Positions 18,501-27,149 are shown, numbered from the stretch's first letter. The stretch: 64,000 nt of DNA from Pseudomonas farris (GCF_019145235.1 NZ_JAHSTV010000001.1:496001-560000); one strand, 5' to 3'. Translations and numbers: made by a program. Notes: generated by a model from the sequence alone, not told the origin.

Positions 18501-20173
18501 GCAAAAACCTGGAGCTCGGCAACCGCACCGACCCTGCCCACTATGCCCTCGACCTTTCCCGAGAATTGTGGCCGGTGGATCTGGAAACCTGGTGGTCGAA
18601 ACGCCCGGAACTGAAGAAGTTTCTCAATCGAATCACGGTCCTGAAGCTCGACAACACGCGGTTCGGCAGCGAGCCGAATGGCCTGTTGAAAGACTTCCCC
18701 AACCTTCGAGAACTCAGCGCCAAAAACTGTGAACTGACTCAACTGCCCTACGGCATCGGCCAGTTGCGCAGGCTGGAACGTCTGCGACTGAGCAGCAACC
18801 GCATCGTGCTGGACGCGCCGGCGGTTGAGCAGCTGAGAAACCTGACCTACCTGGAGATCCTCAGGCTTGAGGATAATCCCCTGGGCAGGCTGCCGGACAT
18901 CGGGCGCATGCCCAGACTGAAGGTCGTGGCCCTGAAAAATACCGGGCTCAGTACTTGGCCGGAAGGCACATTGGCCAAACCCCGCCCACGCGGTTTCTTT
19001 ATGGACCTGCGCGAAAACCCGATCGATCAGCTCCCCGACGTGGTATCCGGCTCGCCGGATGCATGGGTGGTGGCGCGTACACGTCTGGATGTCGGCCAAT
19101 TGAACGAGGTGCATCAGGTAACTTATCAGGCACTGCGCCGATCCGTGCAGTTGCCTGCCGAACCTGTCGAACCCTCAAGCACGCTGGTCCCACCGATGAT
19201 CAGTTCGACTTACAGCGCCTCGCACTGGAACGACGTGCCAGGCTGGGGGGTGGATCGAGCCACCTTATGGTCTGAGCTGCTCGACGAACCCGATGCCCAA
19301 CGGTTCATGGCCGTGCTGATCGACACCCAAAACTCGGCCGACTATCGGGCGGGCGGCCAGGCTCAGGCGCAACTGTTGCAGCGCGTATGGCGGATGCTCG
19401 ACGCCGTGCATATCGATGCCCGGCTCAGGGAGAAGCTGTTCACCATGGCCATCGCCCCGGTCGATTGCGCCGATGCCGGTGCACAGTTGTTCAATCACAT
19501 GGGCATCAATGTGCTCGCCTCCGAGGCGTATTCGTATTCCACCGATACCCCGCAACTGGAACGATCGCTGGTAACCCTGGCCAAAGGCGCCGCGCGCCTG
19601 GAGTGGGTCAACGATATTGCCCGGGCCGATATTGGCGGTCGCGACAGCAACCCTGACGATGTCGAAATCTATCTGGCTTACCAGACGGGTCTGGCACAAC
19701 GCCTGAGCCTGCCTTGGCAATCCGAAAGGATGCTTTACCGAGATGTGTCAGGCGTCACCGATGCCATGATCGACCAGGCCGGTGACACGGTATTGGAACT
19801 GGAGGAAGGCGATGGTCTGGTGAACAAAATGCTTGAACAGGATTTCTGGGAACAGTATCTGCACGAAACCTGGCCAGTGCGGATTGAAACCAACAAGCGC
19901 CTGTACCTGAATAAATCCGAACAGTTTGTGTCGTTGCGCAGTGTCCAGCGGGAATGGGCCGACGCCACGCAGTTGAGCGACACCCAGCGTGCCGTGCTGA
20001 GAAACCGGCTCAAAGAACGGATGAACGATCTATCGGTGCCAGAGACTGTAGTGTTTGCCGATGAGCCGATAAGCGATGTCATCTTCGACCGGTGGCTGGT
20101 CGACATGGGCGATGAGGAAAAAGAACTGTCGAGGCGTCTGACCCGCGAAGCATTGAGAAGAGCCGGGCAGTAA
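15509..20173 (+). CDS. large toxin/effector with leucine-rich repeats and NEL-type E3 ubiquitin ligase domain
   Basis: A 1554-residue protein. Residues 1 to about 1000 resemble the DUF6543/dermonecrotic toxin-like regions common in plant-associated pseudomonads, including a hydrophobic helical stretch near 450-530. Leucine-rich repeats occupy about 1040-1180 (LREL..NCELTQLP, LERLRLSSNRI, LEILRLEDNPLGRLP). The C-terminal region matches the novel E3 ligase (NEL) fold of IpaH and SspH effectors: Cys1320 in PVDCADA keeps the CxD catalytic pattern, followed by FNHMGINVLASEAY. Members of this family ubiquitinate host proteins after delivery into eukaryotic cells. No export signal, chaperone or secretion genes are visible nearby, so the delivery route is unknown. 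ATG is preceded by GGACGATAAACCC. The gene is monocistronic. Confidence 0.85.
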   Translation: MPITPLTPESTHHELIRNAIPSWLTDASLQRVSALKTVRLNLPDWHRSASAAEHQRLKEDIKDHWVAQNSVDKALSELQDVYAFAEPILKKALKDRFGLEEDVKETWLRLYAPVKTSWWVHDFASGTQSRTVSLLDAALHNFSSSEIFTTDSEFITRPDNRGHFRTKPIKHKMRIDQFKTLCRDLNLGAQYERHLKSFLLPADRLASNVLRYRVTQSQKSALKAAARMALMKKDLSQHAYAVVQGMLNEQKKPTWNGKAVSYYNLAMMDAALTGIVLITADVLTSKVPEPLIAYVPNDPEHPLKEYPSSIEFMAELTRQLRDDPASPTPGSGRYQTFFSQFIAHSQRGAFFARLNARLSQVKWHQAAPGPNTPSWRETPVDNPNLQFSLSKIEDDRQTRFDGELWKYLYQEKLNKILNDARDIVISTDYADRMARWAWWDNLEKMLSDILNVALLVATPLVPGLGELMLAYTAYQLTDEVVEGIVDLAEGHLAEAGEQAIGVLESIVQLGAFAAGAAVGKLANQKLSSFVEGLKPVQLADGKTRLWNPDLAPYQQPPSVALPSDTRPDTLGLYQHQGKRLLPLDGQLFEVEKAPDSDQHRIKHPQRPDAYGPALTHNGEGAWISETENPRSWEGTTLMRRIGHRVDTFTDTQLEQIRQISGTDETVLRRVHVERAPSPALLTDTLQRLGASAKVAEVVSPDVTLLLIDFPDLPTPVAEKIIKGATLQEQQQMTQQRRLPLRLKTRARELQFETQSVRAAQGLYQDALINIDTERLLLGTLRTYTDTFGDLRIEIREGAFDGELRCSAGPEDATQVRVLIRNEAGKYRVRDASDQPIHEDEGFLEAILHAMGRDRQNALGYKPGDAESFRQWVIAKTAPPSERRTLLARPPVRPVAEHETLLLVRGGWLSKDGETVHDRIRDQYPHFSEREVDVFANALIEKGEPLKAMEQEEDDLDELRVILNRWEYQQPQYWGPDRQGFMNGGGQHISRRLIECFERKNLELGNRTDPAHYALDLSRELWPVDLETWWSKRPELKKFLNRITVLKLDNTRFGSEPNGLLKDFPNLRELSAKNCELTQLPYGIGQLRRLERLRLSSNRIVLDAPAVEQLRNLTYLEILRLEDNPLGRLPDIGRMPRLKVVALKNTGLSTWPEGTLAKPRPRGFFMDLRENPIDQLPDVVSGSPDAWVVARTRLDVGQLNEVHQVTYQALRRSVQLPAEPVEPSSTLVPPMISSTYSASHWNDVPGWGVDRATLWSELLDEPDAQRFMAVLIDTQNSADYRAGGQAQAQLLQRVWRMLDAVHIDARLREKLFTMAIAPVDCADAGAQLFNHMGINVLASEAYSYSTDTPQLERSLVTLAKGAARLEWVNDIARADIGGRDSNPDDVEIYLAYQTGLAQRLSLPWQSERMLYRDVSGVTDAMIDQAGDTVLELEEGDGLVNKMLEQDFWEQYLHETWPVRIETNKRLYLNKSEQFVSLRSVQREWADATQLSDTQRAVLRNRLKERMNDLSVPETVVFADEPISDVIFDRWLVDMGDEEKELSRRLTREALRRAGQ

Positions 20174-20330
20174 AACGGCCACGCTTCAAGTTGCAAGATG
20201 AAGTCTGACGGCGGAACCGCCGTCAGACTGACGTTAACCATCTACCGGCCCCATTCTTCAACGAGCCCCTCATTACCCATCTCGAACAAGGCGAATACGT
20301 GTTGGTGTCATTCGTGGGACATATTCGAGA

Positions 20331-20825
20331 TCAGGGCGCGACAGCATTGAAAATCAGCTGGACATTTCCATAGTAAGTGCCCGGTTTGTAGCCACCGGCA
20401 GGCACTTTCGGTCGTATCTCCAGGGGAAAGCGGCCGCCCGCCATCGCTTGCGCCGCCGACACCACTTCCCGGGATTGCGGATCGTGGCTCAGCTCATGGC
20501 CGTTGAAGCTGACCCGCAAGTAGATGTTCTGATCGTCATGCCCATTGGACAAATAGGGTTCGCTCTCCAGTCGTGCCTCAATGGCACTGGTGTCGTGTTT
20601 GACATCGAAGTTTTTGCGCAGCCCGCCCAGGGTTGAAGTGTGGATGTTCCAGGCCAGAATCTGCTCCCGATGAATCCAGTCCGTCTCGGCCGGGATCACG
20701 TAAAACCCCAGCGTCGGAATATTCACCGACACTTCGAACGTGTGTTCTTCCCGCGCCGCGAACGCCGACGCACTCATCAGTGCCACGCTGCCCATCCACA
20801 GGACGATGGCCGCTTGCTTGATCAT
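20331..20825 (-). CDS. CS1-type fimbrial subunit, second copy
   Basis: A 164-residue exported protein with a signal peptide ending in ASAFA, then a short all-beta domain of the CS1/CFA-I major pilin family. Shared landmarks with the other subunit of the operon are an N-terminal strand (HTFEVSVNIPTLGFYVIPAE) and a C-terminal GTYYGNVQLIFNAVAP. There is no cysteine, as is usual for this pilin class. ATG at 20825 is chosen with AGG 11 bases upstream; a TTG at 20846 would disrupt the signal. It is the last gene of the leftward pilus operon, 63 bases after the chaperone gene, and may be a minor or alternative shaft subunit. Confidence 0.8.
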   Translation of the reverse strand: MIKQAAIVLWMGSVALMSASAFAAREEHTFEVSVNIPTLGFYVIPAETDWIHREQILAWNIHTSTLGGLRKNFDVKHDTSAIEARLESEPYLSNGHDDQNIYLRVSFNGHELSHDPQSREVVSAAQAMAGGRFPLEIRPKVPAGGYKPGTYYGNVQLIFNAVAP

Positions 20826-20888
20826 GTCAGATACCTGTTGCGTCAAAAAAAGGCCACGAGCGCCAGCGGCTACCCGCGTGGTCGAAGG

Positions 20889-21632
20889 TCACCGGCCGGC
20901 GATGTGCAACGCCTTTTTCGAGCCGCCCTCGATCAGGTTGAAGCGGTACTCACGCCCCGGTTTCTTGTCGAACTCAAACGTCTTGCCCGCCAGCACGTGG
21001 TGCTTGGTAGTGGGCTCGCAGTCGGTTTCGTTTTTGCGCGAGCAGTTACGGAACTCATCGATCACCACCACCGTGTTGCCGTTATTGCGCAGCCTGTAAC
21101 GTTCGGCGCTGTCGTCGACCACACTGTCATAGCGACTGTTCTGCGGCCGGACGAAGAACACCGTGCCGAAACCGGTCATAACGTTAACGCCTGCCGACAG
21201 GGTCTTTTTGTAGTCCTCGCGCTCCTCGCTGGACATCGCGAACTCGTCTTCCTTTTCCGGCACCACTGGCACGAAACGCACACGAAAATAGCGCTCGGTT
21301 TCCCGCTCTCCCATGGCCAACAGACGCGTGCCCTGCATGCCGGTGGCCGGGATGATCAAACGCGCCGGGCTGGCCATCAGCCCGTCGCGAGCGCTGGCAT
21401 CGGCCTGAGCCTTGACCGGCACTTCGCGAGGCGTGCCATCCGCGTCGTAGATGATTTCCAGAATATTGACCTTGACGAAGGCCGTGCTGTCGCCGCTGTT
21501 GAATACGCGCTTGAGGTACGTGCTCTTATCGCCATCCAGATAGTCGTAAACCGTTCCCACATTGATTTGCGGCCCGGCCTGAATCGCCAGAGAAAATCCG
21601 CCCAAACCCAACAGTGCCCACAGACGTTTCAT
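20889..21632 (-). CDS. periplasmic chaperone of a CS1-type pilus
   Basis: A 247-residue periplasmic protein with signal peptide MKRLWALLGLGGFSLAIQA and an immunoglobulin-like layout typical of chaperones of the alternate chaperone-usher pathway. Conserved features include GTVYDYLDG, the strand SPARLIIPATGMQGTRLLA, RYFRVRFVPV and a cysteine pair in CSRKNETDC. It escorts pilins to the usher by donating a strand. The ATG at 21632 is chosen because GAGG lies 9 bases before it and it begins the signal peptide; an ATG at 21647 is also in frame. In CS1/CFA operons the chaperone gene normally comes first; here it is fourth of five. Confidence 0.83.
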   Translation of the reverse strand: MKRLWALLGLGGFSLAIQAGPQINVGTVYDYLDGDKSTYLKRVFNSGDSTAFVKVNILEIIYDADGTPREVPVKAQADASARDGLMASPARLIIPATGMQGTRLLAMGERETERYFRVRFVPVVPEKEDEFAMSSEEREDYKKTLSAGVNVMTGFGTVFFVRPQNSRYDSVVDDSAERYRLRNNGNTVVVIDEFRNCSRKNETDCEPTTKHHVLAGKTFEFDKKPGREYRFNLIEGGSKKALHIAGR

Positions 21633-21691
21633 ACCCTTGAACCTCATACTATTGAACACAACGCTGGCTCGAATAATCGATGCGCAGCCCA

Positions 21692-22957
21692 TCAGATTTC
21701 CGAGTCCCAGATCACCGTCACCCTGCCCGAATAGCTGCCGCCGCTACCGGGCTCCAGCATGAACTCCATCTGGTTTTGCGGAATTTCGAAATGCAGAACT
21801 CCGGGTGCTCTATCGACATAGAAGCCGGGTTGAAACTGTTGTGCATTGGCCGCTCCCGCTCTCAGGCGCTGGCGCTTGACGGGTAGTCCGGCAAAATCGG
21901 TCAGCCCATTGGGCAGGCTGACACTGACCTGCAACTCAACCGATTTTTTCGAGACCGGGTCTTTAATCATGCAGTCGTAAGAGAACCCCGCAATCTCACA
22001 CTCCAACTGCATCTTGAAGCGCGAAGACGCCGAGATATTGAAGGTCTGATCGCGGAACAAACGCACGGGCCGGCGCCCGGCTTGCAGCCAGCTTTGCCAG
22101 CCACCGGCCGGTACCAGATCGATTTTTTCGCCACCGGGAGGGATATCGACCTTCAGGGTGTGCTGCACGTCGAGATTGAAGTTCAGGGTCAATGCAGAAT
22201 CATCGGGTTGCATTACATCACCCATGTCGAAATCCTGATTCGGCCCGACGCCAAAGGTAATCGATCCGTTGTAAGACCCACTCTGCATAGTCAGTGGGTT
22301 CGGCGTTATCAATTGATAACCGAACACGAAGTACAGGTATCGAAAGGACAGTGGTATCTCGAACAAAGGTTGCTTTGAACACACCCCCGCGCCGAGGGGC
22401 ACTTTCCAGAAGCTGTTGAAACCAATATTACCCACGGTCGACCACCCGACTCCCTGACAGGGTGGAGGGGCATACATCCAGGATCCGCCGTTCCAAAGCC
22501 TGTCCCATCCAGGCCCGCCCGCCACCCCGGTCAATTCGGCGACCGACACCGGTAGCTGCGACTCATGTCCGATTCCCGCAATCCGGACCTTGACGGTCTG
22601 GACTTCTCCGGATGAGTGGGTAACCTGCACATCCCGCCAGTCCGAGGGCACTTTGGCCATTCCACCTTGCCGAGGATCGACATGATTGGCACGGATCGGT
22701 GCATTAGCAGTAAATGAAATCGGCGCAATCAAACTGAATAGACCCTCCGACTCACAGGCCCTTGGCACCTGAAGACAGAAACCCTGAGACGGCGTTTTAT
22801 TCACGAATTCATTTTTATGCGGAGCCGCCGAGTCCGGCGAAAACGTAGCGTCAATGTTCAAGACAGCGGCATTCACCGGTAATGAACTCAATCCACACAA
22901 CGCTGCCAGCGGCATCGCGCGACTGAGGTTTTTTCCAAGCCTGGTCAATATCTTCAT
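21692..22957 (-). CDS. CS1-type pilus tip adhesin/minor subunit (CooD/CfaE-like)
   Basis: A 421-residue exported protein with a signal peptide ending in PVNA. The N-terminal two-thirds has several cysteines (GFCLQVPRACES, CQGVGWSTVG, GAGVCSKQP) as in the lectin-like adhesin domain of the CooD/CfaE family. The C-terminal part looks like a pilin domain (GVLHFEIPQNQMEF, ending YSGRVTVIWDSEI). The ATG lies 5 bases after the usher stop, indicating translational coupling. By family, this protein caps the fibre, starts assembly and binds the host or surface receptor; the receptor here is unknown. Confidence 0.8.
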   Translation of the reverse strand: MKILTRLGKNLSRAMPLAALCGLSSLPVNAAVLNIDATFSPDSAAPHKNEFVNKTPSQGFCLQVPRACESEGLFSLIAPISFTANAPIRANHVDPRQGGMAKVPSDWRDVQVTHSSGEVQTVKVRIAGIGHESQLPVSVAELTGVAGGPGWDRLWNGGSWMYAPPPCQGVGWSTVGNIGFNSFWKVPLGAGVCSKQPLFEIPLSFRYLYFVFGYQLITPNPLTMQSGSYNGSITFGVGPNQDFDMGDVMQPDDSALTLNFNLDVQHTLKVDIPPGGEKIDLVPAGGWQSWLQAGRRPVRLFRDQTFNISASSRFKMQLECEIAGFSYDCMIKDPVSKKSVELQVSVSLPNGLTDFAGLPVKRQRLRAGAANAQQFQPGFYVDRAPGVLHFEIPQNQMEFMLEPGSGGSYSGRVTVIWDSEI

Positions 22958-22962
22958 GTCAG

Positions 22963-25482
22963 TCAGCTCGCCGTAGCGTCCTTGAAAGTAGCGTCTGCCA
23001 AGGTGTCCGGTGAACAACGCAAATCACCGATCATCAGCACATCGTTTTCACTGCGGTGCTTATCCACATCGAGTCGGAACTGACACAGCAACTGGTCGGC
23101 ATAACGAACGTCCAGGGTGGGAGAGCCGGCATTCATTTCCATCGAGAAGAACCCATCGACCTCACTGACCCCACGGCTGGCGTGGTTGATCACGTGGTAG
23201 CCCTTGAGCGGCTGGCCTTGTGCGTCGAGCAGACGGCCCAGCACGGTGAGGGTTTTCATCACTCGCACCTTGCGGTACTCGACGCCGCCCTTGTTCAGGT
23301 GATAGCGGGTACGCGCCGGTTCGATGCTGGCCGCCGGCGCGTGATTGCCTTCGAAGTCGAAGCTCACCGAGCCGTTTCTGTAGGCGGTAATCGGAATGAA
23401 GTTGCGCCCTGGGCGCAACGCCGCGCTGCCACCGCTCAAATCATCGGCGCGCAAGGCAATGCCATCGATATCGGACTCGACATCGACGATCATCCCGGCA
23501 CCACGACCCTGATGCTGGCTGGTCAACGTCATGCGTTGGCCTCCAACGATCAGCGTGCTGTCCAGATTCAGGCCACCGGTGAAGTTGCCGTTATAAGACG
23601 AGCGCTGGACGAAGCCGTCGCCATTGACCGCGTCAGTACGAAAGTTCGCCAGGCTCGATAGACCAATGCCGTAAGTGTCGGTGAGCGCCGTCACCGAGAC
23701 GTTCTGCAAAACGTGGTCCCGCAGGGTCTTGCGGTAACCGATCGAGGCGTTGTTGTCGCGGCTGCCATTCCGGGCAGTGCGGGTGCCGATGCTGCCGGAG
23801 ACCTGCTGGTCCGGCCCGCCCAGCGCCATGTTGATACTCAGGTCGACCCCGCGATTGCGCGCATCGCCACTGCTGTAACTGCCAGGACGATCAAACAGCG
23901 ACAGGCGCCAGTTGGCGTCGCTGCCGAACATCACAGTGCGTTGCGACCAGCCCAGATCCACCCCCACGCCTTCGGTGTTGCCGTCACTGTGGGACACCCG
24001 GGCATTGAGTGAACTCTTGCGGCTGATGCGATGGTTCAGCGCCAGCGATGAATTGCTGGTCTGGCCGGTGAACACATTGCGCTGACGTACCCGAGTACCA
24101 TCAGGCAGCGTGTCGTAACTGTTGCGGGTGTCGAGCCAACTGCGGTTGTGGCTGATCACCAGGCTGCCGGAGCCATAGTTGTAGAGCCCCTGCAGATCGG
24201 CGCCGGTGCCGTGATCTTCGGTCTGGTAAAGATTGGCATAGAGGCTGGTGCTGTTCGCCAACGTCCAGTCGATGGAACTGCCGTATTGCAGTTTTTCGCG
24301 CACCTGACGGGCCGACAGCCCGAGAATCACTCTCGGGTGCAGCAGGTAGTTGAGCGACGCGCCAGCAGTCGAATCGCCGCTGGTCTGTTGATCCCAGTTG
24401 CTGAGCAGTTTGGTTTCCTGCCCGGCGAACAGGTTGTAGCGCCAGCGCTCATCAAGGTTGCGCCAGTTGTTCGGTTTGTAGATCAGCTCCTGAGTACTCG
24501 AGGTGGTTTGACCGTCCTCGATCAGCCGCACTTCCACCTCGTAAATGCCACCGGGCAACGGGCGAGTGTCGAGGGTTTGCAAACCGGCAGGCACCGATTG
24601 GGTATTGATCAACAGGCCATCGCGGAAAATCTCCACGGACGCCTGACGGTTCGCCGTCACATAAACCGGGTACACGCTGGGCCGGGAACTGTCGATCGCC
24701 AGGCTGTCGGAACTGCCGTACATCAAGCCGACGGCTGTGTCGGGACTGGTGCCGAACGAACGGGGCTGGCGCGTCAGGCCTTCGGAATTGGGGGTGAAGT
24801 AGCCCAGGCGAACGAAACTGCCGGGCAATTCACGCTGGGTGTAGAGCTCGTGAACTGCGTGATAAAGCTTCTCGTCCGGCCCGCCGAGGCGAGCCAGTTG
24901 CATATTGAACGTCTGGCTCCAACTGCCCAGGCTGGCGCTGGCTTCGAGGCCGAAACGACCGCCCAGATCCTGATCCTGTCCCCCATTGAGGTTGAGCTGG
25001 TTGCGCACCATCAGGCCGCTGCTGCCACCTTCGGGTTGGTCGTAGTAACGCTTGGCCTCCAGATCGCGCTCAGCGTTTTCGGTGACGATCGATACCAATG
25101 AATTTTCGAGGTTGTAGTGAACCGCCAGCATTTGCTCCGGGCATTGACCTGTGCAGCTGCCCAGCGCCACACCGGGTTTGAGGATATCGGCCCAGGTCTC
25201 GCGCTCACTTGCGCCGAATCGGCTTTCGCTGGTATCGGTGAAATCGAGCAACGTCACGCGGTCATCACGGGACAACACAACCATTGCCTCGCCGAGCGGT
25301 TGTTGATCGAGCTCTACCCGAACCGCCAGCGGAACATCAAAGAAATGCTCCTCAAACTCTGCCGGCAAGCCTTTGGCCTGAGCCAGCAAACTTCGCGGCG
25401 TATCAACGGAAGTGGGCGCCGCAAATGCACTGCTACATAACAGCAACGCAAGCGCTGCCGCGATGGGCGTCATCGGGAACAT
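22963..25482 (-). CDS. outer-membrane usher of a CS1-type (alternate chaperone-usher) pilus
   Basis: An 839-residue outer-membrane protein with signal peptide ending in SAFA. The N-terminal periplasmic domain is followed by a large beta-barrel-like region with many alternating aromatic strands, containing a plug-like segment (SVEIFRDGLLINTQSVPAGLQTLDTRPLPGGIYEVEVRL). The C-terminal part has a conserved-looking VLGRLLDAQGQPLKGYHVINHA motif. This matches CooC/CfaC/TcfC ushers rather than FimD ushers. It secretes and assembles subunits delivered by the chaperone. It lies 107 bases downstream of the first pilin gene and couples to the adhesin gene. ATG at 25473 is an alternative start. Confidence 0.87.
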   Translation of the reverse strand: MFPMTPIAAALALLLCSSAFAAPTSVDTPRSLLAQAKGLPAEFEEHFFDVPLAVRVELDQQPLGEAMVVLSRDDRVTLLDFTDTSESRFGASERETWADILKPGVALGSCTGQCPEQMLAVHYNLENSLVSIVTENAERDLEAKRYYDQPEGGSSGLMVRNQLNLNGGQDQDLGGRFGLEASASLGSWSQTFNMQLARLGGPDEKLYHAVHELYTQRELPGSFVRLGYFTPNSEGLTRQPRSFGTSPDTAVGLMYGSSDSLAIDSSRPSVYPVYVTANRQASVEIFRDGLLINTQSVPAGLQTLDTRPLPGGIYEVEVRLIEDGQTTSSTQELIYKPNNWRNLDERWRYNLFAGQETKLLSNWDQQTSGDSTAGASLNYLLHPRVILGLSARQVREKLQYGSSIDWTLANSTSLYANLYQTEDHGTGADLQGLYNYGSGSLVISHNRSWLDTRNSYDTLPDGTRVRQRNVFTGQTSNSSLALNHRISRKSSLNARVSHSDGNTEGVGVDLGWSQRTVMFGSDANWRLSLFDRPGSYSSGDARNRGVDLSINMALGGPDQQVSGSIGTRTARNGSRDNNASIGYRKTLRDHVLQNVSVTALTDTYGIGLSSLANFRTDAVNGDGFVQRSSYNGNFTGGLNLDSTLIVGGQRMTLTSQHQGRGAGMIVDVESDIDGIALRADDLSGGSAALRPGRNFIPITAYRNGSVSFDFEGNHAPAASIEPARTRYHLNKGGVEYRKVRVMKTLTVLGRLLDAQGQPLKGYHVINHASRGVSEVDGFFSMEMNAGSPTLDVRYADQLLCQFRLDVDKHRSENDVLMIGDLRCSPDTLADATFKDATAS

Positions 25483-25550
25483 GAACAGGTACTCTGATTA
25501 CGAAGAAGTTGAATCCCGACCGACAGATGGAAGCATGCCGGCCGGTCACG

Positions 25551-25566
25551 TTACTTAAGCAAGTAA
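25551..25566 (-). other. small hairpin between first pilin and usher genes
   Basis: TTACTT-AAGC-AAGTAA forms a 6-bp stem with a four-base loop in the 107-base gap between the pilin and usher genes. Such intercistronic hairpins often raise pilin expression over the usher by pausing transcription or protecting mRNA; that role here is inference. Confidence 0.35.
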
Positions 25567-25589
25567 GCGCTTATGACTCCTGATCAAGT

Positions 25590-26081
25590 TCAAAGAGCAA
25601 CAGGGGGAACAGCGTCGAACGTCATGGTGACTGCGCCGGTGTAATACCCTGGCGCAATATTGGGGCTAATAGCCTTGATATTGAGTGGGGCACGGAAGTT
25701 GACGTTCGACTCGGTCTCGCCAACCACCATTTGCGGAGTCGTGGAGAGGACTACACCATTAACCGCCACTTGCAGATTGATCGCGCTAGAACCAGAGTAC
25801 AGCTGCGGTACGCTTTCAAGGCTGGCATGCACAGACCCATTATTGTTGATCATGTCAAAGAAGCCGTTGACCTCGCCCATTTTTCCGGTAGTGGGCCTAT
25901 AGCTCATGTCCTGATCCTTGTTGACCAGGTCCGGATCGGCCGGGACTACATAGAAGCCGTTGCCCGGCACATCAGCCACCAAGCTGATCGAGTGACGGGC
26001 TTCACTCGCGGCAAACACGGCGGAAGAACTCAGAGCCAAAACAGCCAGTGGAGCGGCAATCGCGAATTTTTTGAACATCAT
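25590..26081 (-). CDS. CS1-type fimbrial major subunit
   Basis: A 163-residue exported pilin with signal peptide ending in SSAVFA. The mature N-terminus, RHSISLVADVPGNGFYVVPAD, would be the donor strand in the CS1/CFA-I family, and the C-terminus ends YYTGAVTMTFDAVPPVAL. There is no cysteine. As the first gene of the leftward operon and closest to its promoter region, it is the likely main shaft protein. Start is ATG at 26081; the next codon is also ATG. The 477 bases between this gene and the divergent PadR gene are AT-rich and hold the pilus control region (for example TTATTAAAAAAACC and TTTTAACTATACAAC) but no other gene that I can see. Confidence 0.83.
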   Translation of the reverse strand: MMFKKFAIAAPLAVLALSSSAVFAASEARHSISLVADVPGNGFYVVPADPDLVNKDQDMSYRPTTGKMGEVNGFFDMINNNGSVHASLESVPQLYSGSSAINLQVAVNGVVLSTTPQMVVGETESNVNFRAPLNIKAISPNIAPGYYTGAVTMTFDAVPPVAL

Positions 26082-26511
26082 TCAGTACCTGTCTTCTTGA
26101 AAGGATCGATTCATTGAAAATCCACACAACGCACACCGGTAAGGGCTCGTGTTGATTTGAACTTTCAACGCCGAGGCATGATCGGCTGTTCGCTCTGGAA
26201 AGTAAGCAAGTAACTTCCGATGATCACGTAGTTAAACACCCTCATGACAAGCAAGAAAAAAGAACAAAAAATCAAAATACAAAACATCGACTGTAAGTTA
26301 TGCCCTACATACAGTTTTATTAAAAAAACCATACAGCAGTTTTAACTATACAACACGGGACTTCAGGGCTTTTAGAATAGAGGGTACGACACTAATAGAG
26401 CGATAACTTTAACTTTCAAGTCCTGTTTCCGGAAGAAAAAGTCAGGTTGCCAACCCATGCACCGCTTGTCGGCCGACTGAACGGCTCCCAAAAAACGTCT
26501 TGCTCGCTCCA

Positions 26512-26525
26512 TAAGATATATCTTA
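26512..26525. promoter_or_regulatory. palindromic operator, probable PadR/YqjI-type site
   Basis: TAAGATATATCTTA is a perfect 14-bp palindrome 34 bases before the PadR-type regulator gene, with a related half-site TGTATCTAAA directly after it. Position and sequence resemble the AT-rich inverted repeats bound by E. coli YqjI, which represses its own gene and yqjH. Confidence 0.6.
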
Positions 26526-26558
26526 AGTTGTATCTAAACACGACGAGAGAAAGCAAAA

Positions 26559-27149
26559 ATGAGAGACCATCATTCCCCCCACCGCGAACACGGCGACGGC
26601 CGCGACGGCTTCGAGAAACGTCCGGGACCCGGCCGCGAGCGCGGTGGACGCGGACCACGGGTGTTCGCCCCCGGTGACCTGAAATTGTTGCTGCTGGCGC
26701 TGATCGCCGAGCAGCCGTGTCATGGCTATGACCTGATCCGCCAGATCGAAAGCATGTTCGACGGCGCCTACAGCCCCAGCCCCGGCGTGATCTACCCGAC
26801 CCTGACCTTCCTTGAAGAAAGCGAAATGATCCTGGGCGATGCCGAAGGCGGAAAAAAACGCTACAGCATCACCGACGCCGGACGTCTGTCTTTAAGTGAA
26901 CAAGCGATTGCCCTGGATGGCGTGCGCATGCGCATCGAGGTCAGCAAGCGCTCGTTGCGCGGCCATGACCGCCCGGCCGAAATTCACGAAGCGGTGCACA
27001 ACCTGCGCCATGCCTTGCAAATGCACCATGGTCGCTGGAGCCCGGAAGAAATCCTGCGGGTACGCGACCTGCTCAACAACACGGCCAAAGCCATCGTCGA
27101 CGGCCCCGCCGTTCAACCCGTTCAACCCGTTCAGGAGAACGCCGAATGA
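26559..27149 (+). CDS. PadR-family regulator, YqjI-like
   Basis: A 196-residue repressor. The N-terminal 30 residues are rich in His, Arg and Gly (RDHHSPHREHGDGRD), a shortened form of the metal-binding tail of E. coli YqjI, without its cysteines. The PadR winged-helix domain follows, with the signature CHGYDLIRQIE and YSPSPGVIYPTLTFLEE, then EGGKKRYSIT. The C-terminus has a dimerisation helix. YqjI senses nickel and represses a ferric reductase gene; the partner here is encoded just downstream with an ATGA overlap. The C-terminal tail ends in VQPVQPVQ, coded by three near-identical GTTCAACCC units. A palindromic operator precedes the gene, so autoregulation is likely. Confidence 0.85.
   Translation: MRDHHSPHREHGDGRDGFEKRPGPGRERGGRGPRVFAPGDLKLLLLALIAEQPCHGYDLIRQIESMFDGAYSPSPGVIYPTLTFLEESEMILGDAEGGKKRYSITDAGRLSLSEQAIALDGVRMRIEVSKRSLRGHDRPAEIHEAVHNLRHALQMHHGRWSPEEILRVRDLLNNTAKAIVDGPAVQPVQPVQENAE

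Noticed and set aside
17249..19114. Minus-strand 621-codon frame opposite the NEL toxin
   Set aside because: The toxin frame has domains and leucine-rich repeats; the antisense frame shows none.
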